NCBI GenBank assembly: GCA_031552735.1
Contig: JAVBMF010000037.1
Span: forward strand, 1-26,421
Length of the DNA stretch: 26,421 bases
DNA from: JAVBUY01 sp031552735
GTDB taxonomy: Bacteria; Bacillota; Clostridia; Christensenellales; Aristaeellaceae
Direction: 5' to 3'
Shown: one piece after another, positions 7,872 to 17,627 of the stretch
Layout: each line of letters starts with the position of its first letter
Position numbering within the stretch: the first letter of the stretch is position 1
Notes under the pieces: model-generated
What the model was told of the DNA's origin: nothing
Databases searched by the model: none
The model's input: the letters and a program-made list of their open reading frames with translations, nothing else
Program-made: the position numbers and the translations under genes

Positions 7872-9065
7872 ATGAATGTTCTGGTGATCAATGCCGGGTC
7901 CTCGTCGCTGAAGTATCAGCTGATCGACATGCAGGGCGAAAAGGTGCTGGCCAAGGGCATTGCCGAGCGCATTGGCCTGCCGGGCAGCAAGTTGACCCAC
8001 AAGGCCAATGGCAAGACGCTGGCCGTCGAGCAGGATATGCCCAACCACGTCGGTGCCATCAAGGCGGTGCTGGGCGCGCTGACCGACAAGGAATACGGCG
8101 CGATCCAAGACATGAGCGAGATTGGCGCGGTCGGCCATCGCGTGGTGCACGGCGGCGAGAAGTTCTCCGAGTCGGTCAAGATCGACGCGTCGGTGATGGA
8201 TGCGATCCGCGCCAATGTGCCGCTGGCACCGCTGCATAACCCGGCCAACATCATGGGCATCGAGGCCTGTCAGGCGGTTATGCCCAGCACGCCGATGGTT
8301 GCGGTGTTTGATACCGCGTTCCACCAGACCATGCCGGAATACGCGTACCTCTACGCGCTGCCGTATGACTACTACACGCGCTTGCAGGTGCGCCGCTATG
8401 GCTTCCACGGCACCAGCCACCGCTATGTGTCGCAGAAGGCGCCCGAATACCTTGGCAAGCCGGTCGAGCAGCTCAAGCTGGTGATCTGCCATCTGGGCAA
8501 CGGCGCGTCGCTGTCGGCGGTCAAGGGTGGCAAGTCGATTGATACCTCGATGGGTCTGACGCCGCTGGAGGGCTTGGTCATGGGCACGCGTTCCGGCGAT
8601 ATCGATCCGGCGATTGTGCAGTACATCATGGACCGCGACAACCTGACGATCAGCCAAATGATGGATGTCCTGAACAAGAAATCCGGCGTGATGGGCCTGT
8701 CGGGCCTGTCCAGCGACATGCGCGACCTGACCGACGCTGCCGCGGCGGGCGACCAGAACGCGATTCGCGCGCTGTCGGTATTTGATCACCGCGTGCGCAA
8801 GTACATTGGCGCGTACGCCGCGGTGATGGGTGGCATCGACGCAATCATCTTCACCGCTGGCATTGGCGAAAACGATCACCTGGCGCGCGCCCGCATTGTC
8901 GAGGGGCTGGAGTTCCTGGGCGCGAAAATGGAGCACAGCAAGAACTTCAAGGGTGCCGAGGGCGATCTTTCCACACCGGACAGCACGGTCAAGATTCTGG
9001 TTGTGCCCACCGATGAGGAACTGGCCATCGCGCGCGATACCAAGGCGATTGTGGCGGGGAAGTAA
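7872..9065 (+). CDS. ackA: Acetate kinase
   Basis: Transfers phosphate from acetyl phosphate to ADP, yielding acetate and ATP; with pta it provides substrate-level ATP during fermentation. At 397 residues it has standard length and all family signatures in order: NAGSSSLKYQL (residues 6-16), GHRVVHGGEKF near 90, FDTAFHQTMP near 147, HGTSHRYVS near 179, HLGNGASLSAVKGGKSIDTSMG near 207-228, GTRSGDIDP near 238, and FTAGIGEN near 327. ATG 7872 follows AGAAGGAG. A small hairpin (CTGCG 7846-7850 with CGCAG 7854-7858) sits just before the ribosome site. No terminator is obvious, and a new promoter begins 17 bp after the stop. Confidence 0.98.
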   Translation: MNVLVINAGSSSLKYQLIDMQGEKVLAKGIAERIGLPGSKLTHKANGKTLAVEQDMPNHVGAIKAVLGALTDKEYGAIQDMSEIGAVGHRVVHGGEKFSESVKIDASVMDAIRANVPLAPLHNPANIMGIEACQAVMPSTPMVAVFDTAFHQTMPEYAYLYALPYDYYTRLQVRRYGFHGTSHRYVSQKAPEYLGKPVEQLKLVICHLGNGASLSAVKGGKSIDTSMGLTPLEGLVMGTRSGDIDPAIVQYIMDRDNLTISQMMDVLNKKSGVMGLSGLSSDMRDLTDAAAAGDQNAIRALSVFDHRVRKYIGAYAAVMGGIDAIIFTAGIGENDHLARARIVEGLEFLGAKMEHSKNFKGAEGDLSTPDSTVKILVVPTDEELAIARDTKAIVAGK

Positions 9066-9081
9066 TTTCCGGCAATAACGC

Positions 9082-9110
9082 TTGACACAAGCTGTTTGCT
9101 CACCTATAAT
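9082..9110 (+). promoter_or_regulatory. Perfect-consensus sigma-A promoter for the DUF177 gene and rpmF
   Basis: TTGACA (9082-9087), 17-bp spacer, TATAAT (9105-9110). Both hexamers are exact consensus, as expected for a ribosomal protein operon. The predicted start site near 9117 leaves a leader of about 24 nt. Confidence 0.92.
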
Positions 9111-9140
9111 AAGAAACGGTCATTTTTTGAGGTGAGTCGT

Positions 9141-9653
9141 ATGCAGCTGGATATCACCAAGGCATTGAACGCCCCCGGGGAGGATATTCCCTTCTCGCTG
9201 GCCGAGCCGATGGAGCCCACCGAGTGGAACGGTGATACGCTGCGATTTATCGGGCCGGTGGAGGTAAAAGGCACAGTCGCCGCGCTGCACGACACCGCAT
9301 GGGTGCGTGCCGAGGTAACAGCGACGCTGTCGTTGCCGTGTGCCGCCTGCCTAGAGCCCGCGCGGCGCACACAGACCGCCAAGCTCGACGCATGCTACAT
9401 GCGTGCGCCAGACCCGGATGACCCCGACCTGTTTGCCTTTGAAGGGCACACGCTGTCGCTGGACGACGCGGTGCTCGGCGCGATCCTGCTGGCGATGCCC
9501 ATGCGCATCCTGTGCAGCGACACTTGCCGGGGCATCTGTCCAACCTGCGGGGCAAACCGCAACCAAACCCAATGTGCATGCCAGAACGAAGGGCCGTCGA
9601 AGCACCCTTTTTCGGCATTGGCATCTTTGCTGACCAAGGACGAGGAGGTGTAA
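9141..9653 (+). CDS. yceD: DUF177/YceD-family protein
   Basis: A 170-residue cytoplasmic protein of the DUF177 family (YceD; YlbN in Bacillus), found next to rpmF across bacteria and linked to large-subunit rRNA or ribosome metabolism; its exact activity is not established as far as I know. Visible features are the CAACLEPA segment near residues 72-80, an acidic middle, and a cysteine-rich tail (CSDTCRGICPTCG then CAC) that could hold a metal. ATG 9141 follows GAGGTGAG; the longer open frame upstream begins inside the promoter. It ends 2 bp before the rpmF start, with the rpmF ribosome site in its last codons. Confidence 0.9.
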   Translation: MQLDITKALNAPGEDIPFSLAEPMEPTEWNGDTLRFIGPVEVKGTVAALHDTAWVRAEVTATLSLPCAACLEPARRTQTAKLDACYMRAPDPDDPDLFAFEGHTLSLDDAVLGAILLAMPMRILCSDTCRGICPTCGANRNQTQCACQNEGPSKHPFSALASLLTKDEEV

Positions 9654-9655
9654 AC

Positions 9656-9865
9656 ATGGCTCTTCCGAAGGGAAAAGTATCCAAGTGCCGCGGCCGTCTG
9701 CGCCGTACGCATTGGAAGCTGTCCGCGCCCGGCATCGTCAAATGCCCGCGCTGCCAGAAGATGAAGCTCAGCCACCGCGTGTGCAAACATTGCGGCTACT
9801 ACGATGGCAAGCAGGTTATCGTCGTGGAAGATGTAACGGCGAAGAAAAAAGAAAAAGAAGCCTAA
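9656..9865 (+). CDS. rpmF: 50S ribosomal protein L32
   Basis: Small zinc-ribbon protein of the large ribosomal subunit. The N-terminal MALPKGKVSKCRGRLRRTHW is the L32 signature, followed by two CxxC knuckles, CPRC near residue 30 and CKHC near residue 43. At 69 residues it is slightly longer than usual because of a lysine-rich tail (AKKKEKEA). ATG 9656 follows GAGGAGGTG, which is part of the DUF177 stop region, so the two genes are tightly coupled. The commonly adjacent plsX gene is not here; a palindromic element and a terminator follow instead. Confidence 0.97.
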   Translation: MALPKGKVSKCRGRLRRTHWKLSAPGIVKCPRCQKMKLSHRVCKHCGYYDGKQVIVVEDVTAKKKEKEA

Positions 9866-9984
9866 ACTGTCGAAAAAGCCTCATCTGCGGGCTCAACCCT
9901 GCGGCCGCCTTGTCGGCGTATACCTATACGCCTTCGGCGGACGGCCTTGCGTTTCGCCCACATCTGAACCTTTTTGGACAGTTT
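9864..9984. repeat. Palindromic element 2 with ~28-bp imperfect terminal inverted repeats
   Basis: The left end AAACTGTCGAAAAAG (9864-9878) matches the reverse complement of the right end CTTTTTGGACAGTTT (9970-9984) at 14 of 15 positions. Similarity continues inward, about 22 of 28 in total. The centre contains GGCGTATA-CC-TATACGCC, a perfect 8-bp hairpin. Its ends share the GTCGAAAAAG / CTTTTTGGAC core, and the same single asymmetric mismatch, with the element at 4172-4384. It begins inside the rpmF stop codon. Confidence 0.75.
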
Positions 9985-10005
9985 ACCGGGTTTCGAGCAA
10001 AAGAG

Positions 10006-10031
10006 AAAAAGAGGCTTGCGCCTCTTTTTTT
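10006..10031. terminator. Bidirectional terminator between rpmF and the aldo/keto reductase gene
   Basis: AAAAAGAGGC (10006-10015), TTGC loop, GCCTCTTTTT (10020-10029) and further T to 10031. A-rich and T-rich flanks mean it can end transcripts from both strands, which suits the two convergent genes. Confidence 0.85.
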
Positions 10032-10041
10032 GTTGTTCCGA

Positions 10042-11184
10042 TTAACCCAGCAGCCGTTCTGCCTCGGCCATATCCTCGATAATGGGCACACCGAACGGGC
10101 AGCGTTGCTCACAGTGTCCACAAGCGATGCAGGCCGCGCCGCTGCTTTCCAGCGCGCGATAGTGCTGGCGCACCGATGGCGGAATGTGCGCAAGATCCAA
10201 CTTGGCGATGTCCAGATACTTGTGCACAGCAGCGATGTCAATATCCACCGGGCAGGGTTGGCAGTGACTGCAATATACGCAGCGGCCACGAAAATCATTG
10301 CGCAGCGTGCCCAGCATCGGCGCGTAGTCGCGCTCGGCGTCGGAGGTGTCGAGATAGCGCACCGCGTCCAGCACCTGCGCCTTGGACTGGCAACCCAGCA
10401 GCACACTGGACACCGCCGGGCGCGTCAGCGCGTAGTGGATGCACTGCGCCGAGGTCATGGGCTGGGCGAACGGCGTATGTTCGGCGGAGAGCAGCTTGCC
10501 CGCGCCCAGCGTCTTCATCACCGTGATGCCTACGCCGCGCTGCGCGCACAGCGCATAGAGCGCCTGACGCTGTGGGTCCAGCCCGCGAAAAGCGGAGGCA
10601 TCGATGGCACTGTCAAGCTGATCCAGCGCGTTGATCTCGGCGGGCAGTAGGTCGAACGCCAGATTGATGGAAAACAGCATCAGCTCGGGCACGCCGGTTT
10701 CCACCACTTTGGCGGCGATGGTCGGGTTGTGCGAGGAGAAGCCGATGTGGCCAATATCGCCTTGCTGCTTGAGCCGCTGCACGTACTTGATAAAATCGGT
10801 CTCGAACACATCGCGGTAGCCCTTCTCCGAGTCAATGAAAAACAGCATGCCAAAGTCGATGTACCCGCCAAAGGCGCGCAGCAAATCCTCGAAATAGCGC
10901 TGCACGGTAGGCAGGTCACGGCTGATGTCATACTTTTCGTTCACATCGGTTGAGCCGATGTGTCCTTGGATCAGCATGTCTTTGCGGCGATTGCCCAGCG
11001 CCTTGGCGATATGACCGCGCACCTCGGCGCCCGGCATAAATACATCGAGGATGTTGATGCCCTGATCCAGCGCGGTGCGCAGCGTTTCCTCGGCGACCTG
11101 ATAGGGCTTGCCGTCCAGATGCTCGCCGCCCAGTCCGATGACGCTGGCCCGCTTGCCGGTTTTGCCGATATCACGATAGATCAT
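10042..11184 (-). CDS. Aldo/keto reductase-like protein with C-terminal 4Fe-4S domain
   Basis: A 380-residue cytoplasmic protein with an N-terminal aldo/keto reductase TIM barrel (YRDIGKTGKRASVIGLGG at the start; GHIGFSSHNP mid-protein) and a C-terminal ferredoxin-like region. Cysteines at 302, 305, 308 and 311 and at 352, 355, 358 and 362 can bind two 4Fe-4S clusters. Where classical reductases have the catalytic Asp and Tyr (DTA...YG), this one reads ILDVFMPGAEV, and the usual catalytic Lys region reads MLIQGHIG, so Tyr and Lys seem to be missing. Either the chemistry differs or the protein is not a classical NADPH-dependent reductase; substrate unknown. ATG 11184 follows GGGAGG by six bases. 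It lies downstream of galE but is separated from it by a terminator. Confidence 0.85.
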   Translation of the reverse strand: MIYRDIGKTGKRASVIGLGGEHLDGKPYQVAEETLRTALDQGINILDVFMPGAEVRGHIAKALGNRRKDMLIQGHIGSTDVNEKYDISRDLPTVQRYFEDLLRAFGGYIDFGMLFFIDSEKGYRDVFETDFIKYVQRLKQQGDIGHIGFSSHNPTIAAKVVETGVPELMLFSINLAFDLLPAEINALDQLDSAIDASAFRGLDPQRQALYALCAQRGVGITVMKTLGAGKLLSAEHTPFAQPMTSAQCIHYALTRPAVSSVLLGCQSKAQVLDAVRYLDTSDAERDYAPMLGTLRNDFRGRCVYCSHCQPCPVDIDIAAVHKYLDIAKLDLAHIPPSVRQHYRALESSGAACIACGHCEQRCPFGVPIIEDMAEAERLLG

Positions 11185-11198
11185 AGCGACCTCCCTGC

Positions 11199-11225
11199 AA
11201 AAAATGCCCGCGCGAAGCGGGCATT
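11199..11225 (-). terminator. Rho-independent terminator of galE
   Basis: On the minus strand, AATGCCCGC pairs with GCGGGCATT (plus coordinates 11217-11225 and 11203-11211) around a 5-nt loop, and a run of six T corresponds to 11204-11199. It ends 15 bp before the start of the downstream reductase gene. Confidence 0.88.
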
Positions 11226-11238
11226 GGAATGGATGATG

Positions 11239-12243
11239 TTACGCGTTTTCCTGCGCCAAGCGCTGCTTCCAGAGCCGCTCCCACTTCAGCGCGTCGGCGA
11301 TGGCGTCGGCCATGGATTTTTCCGTTTCCCAGCCCAGCCGGTCGTGCGCGCGCTGGACGCCCGCGCAGGCACCCGCCACATCGCCGGGGCGAGAAGGCTT
11401 CTTCTCCATGGGAATCTTGCGGCCCAGCACCTGCTCGAACGCCGCCAGCAGCTCGAACACCGTGACGCCATTGCCGGTGCCCAGATTGATGGGCGCGAAG
11501 TTGGCGCCGGCCAGCGCGTCGTCGAACTTTTCAATGGCCAGCACATGCGCGCGCGCCAGATCCCATACATGGATATAGTCGCGCAAGCCGGAGCCGTCGC
11601 GCGTCGGCCAGTCAGTACCGGTGATGTAGAAGCACGGCTCCTGCCCGTTGGCCACCTGCATCATCTTGGCCAGCACATGGCTGGGCTGCGCAAGATACTG
11701 TCCGGAGCGCATCTTGGGATCAGCGCCGATGGGGTTGAAGTAGCGCAGGGCGATGCCGCGCAGCGCCTCGGCCTCGCACAGGTCGCTCAGCACCATCTCC
11801 ATGATGCGCTTGGTACGCGCGTAGGGGCTGGACGGCTCCAGCGGCGCGCTTTCGTCCGCCACAAAGCCGGGTACATTGCCATAGATCGACGCGGAGGAGC
11901 TGAACACCACTTTGTCGATGCCCAGCGCGGCCAGCGTGTGGAACAGCTTGAGCGACTTGGACACATTCTCACGATAGTAGCGATAGGGATCGGCCACCGA
12001 TTCGGGCACGACGATCAGCGCCGCGCAATGGATGCACGCCGTCAGGTCAGGGTGCGCCTGCTTGACGCGTGCCAGCAGGTCGGAATCGGCAATGTCGCCG
12101 GGAAAGAACGCGCGACCGCGTGTGAACTCGATGCGGCCATTGACCAGAGAATCCAGAATGATCGGGGTATGCCCGCGATCCTCCAGCGCAGAGGCGATGG
12201 TCGAACCGATATAGCCCGCGCCGCCGGTGATAAGCACTTTCAT
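11239..12243 (-). CDS. galE: UDP-glucose 4-epimerase
   Basis: Interconverts UDP-glucose and UDP-galactose using bound NAD, feeding galactose use and surface polysaccharide synthesis. The 334-residue protein is a short-chain dehydrogenase/reductase of the extended class. The Rossmann motif is GGAGYIG at residues 7-13, the serine segment FSSSASIYG is at 114-122, and the catalytic pair Y141 and K145 is in YARTK. DYIHVWDLARAH and NLGTGNGVTVFE, typical of GalE, are further on. I set the start at ATG 12243, eight bases after AGGAGG; the open frame continuing upstream is the reverse strand of secA. It has its own promoter divergent from secA. No other Leloir gene is in the window. Confidence 0.95.
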   Translation of the reverse strand: MKVLITGGAGYIGSTIASALEDRGHTPIILDSLVNGRIEFTRGRAFFPGDIADSDLLARVKQAHPDLTACIHCAALIVVPESVADPYRYYRENVSKSLKLFHTLAALGIDKVVFSSSASIYGNVPGFVADESAPLEPSSPYARTKRIMEMVLSDLCEAEALRGIALRYFNPIGADPKMRSGQYLAQPSHVLAKMMQVANGQEPCFYITGTDWPTRDGSGLRDYIHVWDLARAHVLAIEKFDDALAGANFAPINLGTGNGVTVFELLAAFEQVLGRKIPMEKKPSRPGDVAGACAGVQRAHDRLGWETEKSMADAIADALKWERLWKQRLAQENA

Positions 12244-12285
12244 GGAAAAATCCTCCTGCATCGAGCGTTTGATCTGCCAATGAAC

Positions 12286-12314
12286 AGGATACCATGAACA
12301 GGCGACGATGTAAA
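12286..12314 (-). promoter_or_regulatory. Promoter of galE
   Basis: On the minus strand, -35 TTTACA (plus 12309-12314), 17-bp spacer and -10 TATCCT (plus 12286-12291) preceded by TGG, an extended -10. It fires away from the secA promoter 22 bp upstream. Confidence 0.65.
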
Positions 12315-12336
12315 GCAGTGCGGCGTTGGGACTCGG

Positions 12337-12365
12337 TTGCGCCCATAACGAAAAAGTGGTATACT
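12337..12365 (+). promoter_or_regulatory. Promoter of the secA operon
   Basis: -35 TTGCGC (12337-12342), 17-bp spacer, -10 TATACT (12360-12365) with TGG in front (extended -10). It lies about 58 bp before the secA start codon. Confidence 0.75.
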
Positions 12366-12423
12366 CAATGCTTGTACGGAGCGGAAAAATGAGTCGCTGC
12401 GCGCAAGAACAGGAGGAACCGAC

Positions 12424-15126
<2,703 letters not shown>

Positions 15127-15142
15127 AAGCACAGACGACCGA

Positions 15143-15178
15143 CCTCGCGTGGCAGTTTTTTGTCGCGCGCCTGCGAGG
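15143..15178 (+). other. Hairpin overlapping the ribosome site of the first secreted paralog
   Basis: CCTCGC (15143-15148) can pair with GCGAGG (15173-15178), which is part of the GAGGAGG ribosome site (15175-15181). The stem is short and the loop large, so any effect on translation is speculative. Confidence 0.35.
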
Positions 15179-15189
15179 AGGCAATGATG

Positions 15190-16377
15190 ATGAAGAAAAC
15201 GATGTTGGGGATGCTGTGCGCACTGTGCGTGCTGGCGGTGCCCATGTTGGCGAGTGCCGAAGCGAAACTGATCGGAGAGATACCGCTGGTACTGCGCGGC
15301 GTGGGCGTGCATGGCGGCGTGCTGCCGAGCACTGACGGCTACGTGCAGACCGGTTGGGACGGAAAGCCGGGCTACGCGGGAAGCAAGGCGGCGGCTATCG
15401 GCGTGGATCAAGCTGGCCAGGAGACCTGGCGCGTGGTCGTCGAGGAGCAGCAACCCAACAATGGGTGGACGTTTTCGCGCGTTATCTCTCTGGCCGACGG
15501 TACGCTGGTGGCGATCAAAGACGTGATGATGGCAAACGATGAGCAGCATCCCTCCGATTTGGTATGGATCAAGGACGCGCAGGTGACTGCGACGATGCCG
15601 GTCATTACAGAGGTGTCGGAGCTCGATGTGGATATGTTCCCCGCGACGCAAGGGTTTCTGCTCTTTCGCGGTGAGCAAAAGAAGGCGGATAAGCACCGCG
15701 GCACGTTTTACGTCGCCGCCGTCGAACGGCGCGATAGCCAGGGCAATGTGCTCTGGTGCCATGTGTTTGCCGACAACGAGGTGCATTTCTACGAGATGCT
15801 GGAGGTTGGCGATGGATTTGTCCTGGTCGGCGAGGAGGAGGAGCAGGAAACCGGCAAGCGCCACTCCATGGGCGTGATCGCCAAGTTCAGCGCCGACGGA
15901 AAGCTGCTGTGGCTGACCAGTTCGCCGGGCAAGATATGGAAGAACTATAGTGACATCGTGCAGACGCCGGAGGGCAACCTGCTGGCGGCGGGCGTACATA
16001 CAATCAAGGATCACGAAATCGGGCTTCCCGACGAAGTGCCCGTACTGGCTTGCTTCGCGCCCGATGGCAAACTGCTATGGGAAAAGGAATATCCCAGACC
16101 GGTCAACAACGCAGGCTTCCATGGCATCGCGGCGCGCGACGGCGGCTACTGGGCGCTGTGCTCTGAGCAGGGCGAGCAGGATACGACGCTGAACCTGATG
16201 ATGCTGGGGCACGACGGGCAGCTGCTGGATGTACAGGCGCTGACGCCCGGCGAGAGCGAGATCTTCACCACCGGCAAGTTCTATCAGCAGGACGGCGCGA
16301 CGCGCATCATGGCGCAGGCGCTGATCCGCGCGGACGTGACGCCCGACCGGAAGATTTATTTCTATGAGATACAATAG
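15190..16377 (+). CDS. Secreted beta-propeller-like protein, paralog 1
   Basis: Function not recognised. A 395-residue exported protein: signal peptide MKKTMLG plus a hydrophobic core ending in ASA|E near residue 23, no lipobox, no further membrane segment. The mature part has recurring short strands and GxLLW-type turns (NVLWCHVF, GKLLWLTS, GKLLWEKEYP) typical of PQQ-like or WD-like beta-propeller blades, perhaps five or six. It is clearly homologous along its whole length to the next gene. Three in-frame ATGs (15184, 15187, 15190) follow GAGGAGG; 15190 gives eight-base spacing and aligns with the start of the paralog. It sits 63 bp after secA and 23 bp before its paralog, probably in the same transcript. 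Confidence 0.75.
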   Translation: MKKTMLGMLCALCVLAVPMLASAEAKLIGEIPLVLRGVGVHGGVLPSTDGYVQTGWDGKPGYAGSKAAAIGVDQAGQETWRVVVEEQQPNNGWTFSRVISLADGTLVAIKDVMMANDEQHPSDLVWIKDAQVTATMPVITEVSELDVDMFPATQGFLLFRGEQKKADKHRGTFYVAAVERRDSQGNVLWCHVFADNEVHFYEMLEVGDGFVLVGEEEEQETGKRHSMGVIAKFSADGKLLWLTSSPGKIWKNYSDIVQTPEGNLLAAGVHTIKDHEIGLPDEVPVLACFAPDGKLLWEKEYPRPVNNAGFHGIAARDGGYWALCSEQGEQDTTLNLMMLGHDGQLLDVQALTPGESEIFTTGKFYQQDGATRIMAQALIRADVTPDRKIYFYEIQ

Positions 16378-16400
16378 CGAACTCAAGAGGAGAACACTGT

Positions 16401-17573
16401 ATGAGAAAGCATCTGCTGAGTCTGCTGTGCGCGCTGTGCGTGCTGGCTGCTGTGCCGTCGGCGGCGGGTGCCGAGGCGAGGCGGATCGGCCAGGTGCCGC
16501 TGGTGGTGGACACAGGAGTGCACGATTGCTTCCTGCCGGATGGGGACGACTTTGTGTTGGTCGGCAGGGAAAAACAGATGGACAGCGATGTTGGCAAGGC
16601 GATGGCGGTCGGGCTGAACGAAGTAGGGGAAGAGCAATGGCGCGTAACGGTCGAGGATCAGCAGGAATTTACGGATATCGTTCGGTTGGCAGATGACACA
16701 TTGGTGGGATTAACCGGTCGGTGGTCAGCTGATTTCGACGTGTGCAACTATGAGTTGGTGTGGATGAAGAACGCGCAGATCACGCGCACGATGGAGATTC
16801 CAGTCACAGTAAATGCGGTGCTTCCACGATTGTTCCCTGCATCGGACGGTTTTTTTACTTTTGTTGGGGAGTATAAGCAGGCCGACAAACATGGCGGAAT
16901 ATTCTACGCGCATGCGATCGAGCGACGGGATGATCAGGGCAATCTGCGGTGGCGACATGTGTTCGATAAAAACGAAGTGAATTGCAAAGCCATGCTGGAA
17001 GTTGACGATGGATTTATCTTCGTGGGTGAAGATGAGGAGCAGCAGACCGGCGAGCGCGGTGGTATGGGTGTGATGACCAAGTTCAGCTTTGATGGGCGGC
17101 TGTTGTGGTTGACCAATACGCCGGGCAAGGAATTGAAAGAATATGTCAGCATCGCACAATCGGCGGAGGGAAACTTGCTAGCGGCAGGCAAACATACAAT
17201 CGGAGTCGATTGGGATTATATTGAAATGGTGCCCACGCTGGCCTGCTTTTTGCCGGATGGCACGCTGCTATGGGAGAAGGAGTATCCAACACGCGGCAAA
17301 AACGCGGAATTTTTTGGCGTTGTGCCGTGGCAGGGCACCTATTGGGTGCTATGCAACGAAGCGGACGAACTAGGCAATGTGACGACGAGCTTGATGAAGG
17401 TGGGGGAAGATGGACAACTGCTTGATGTGCAGGAGTTGCCGTCGGATGGAGATGACACCTTCATTTTGGGGAAGTTCTACCAGGTGGATGGTAAAACACG
17501 CATAGCAGGTCAGACGCAAATTGGTGCGAACGGGTTGTCTGATCCGAAAATCTACCTCTACGAGATGCAATAG
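16401..17573 (+). CDS. Secreted beta-propeller-like protein, paralog 2
   Basis: Function not recognised. A 390-residue paralog of the preceding protein, with the same architecture: signal peptide with LLSLLCALCVLA and AGA|E near residue 25, then repeated beta-strand blades. Both proteins share KADKH/QADKHGG-like and GxFYxxAxERRD segments, GEDEEQQTGER versus GEEEEQETGKR, a CFxPDGxLLWEKEYP block, and a C-terminus ending in (K)IY(F/L)YE(I/M)Q. From about 16690 onward the base composition looks less GC-rich than in paralog 1 or its neighbours, which points to relaxed codon selection or separate history. ATG 16401 follows AAGAGGAG. prfB begins 54 bp downstream. Confidence 0.75.
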   Translation: MRKHLLSLLCALCVLAAVPSAAGAEARRIGQVPLVVDTGVHDCFLPDGDDFVLVGREKQMDSDVGKAMAVGLNEVGEEQWRVTVEDQQEFTDIVRLADDTLVGLTGRWSADFDVCNYELVWMKNAQITRTMEIPVTVNAVLPRLFPASDGFFTFVGEYKQADKHGGIFYAHAIERRDDQGNLRWRHVFDKNEVNCKAMLEVDDGFIFVGEDEEQQTGERGGMGVMTKFSFDGRLLWLTNTPGKELKEYVSIAQSAEGNLLAAGKHTIGVDWDYIEMVPTLACFLPDGTLLWEKEYPTRGKNAEFFGVVPWQGTYWVLCNEADELGNVTTSLMKVGEDGQLLDVQELPSDGDDTFILGKFYQVDGKTRIAGQTQIGANGLSDPKIYLYEMQ

Positions 17574-17627
17574 CGAGTCCATCGCTAGTCGAAGATGAGT
17601 TATTGAAGATAAAGGAAGTGGTAAGCG

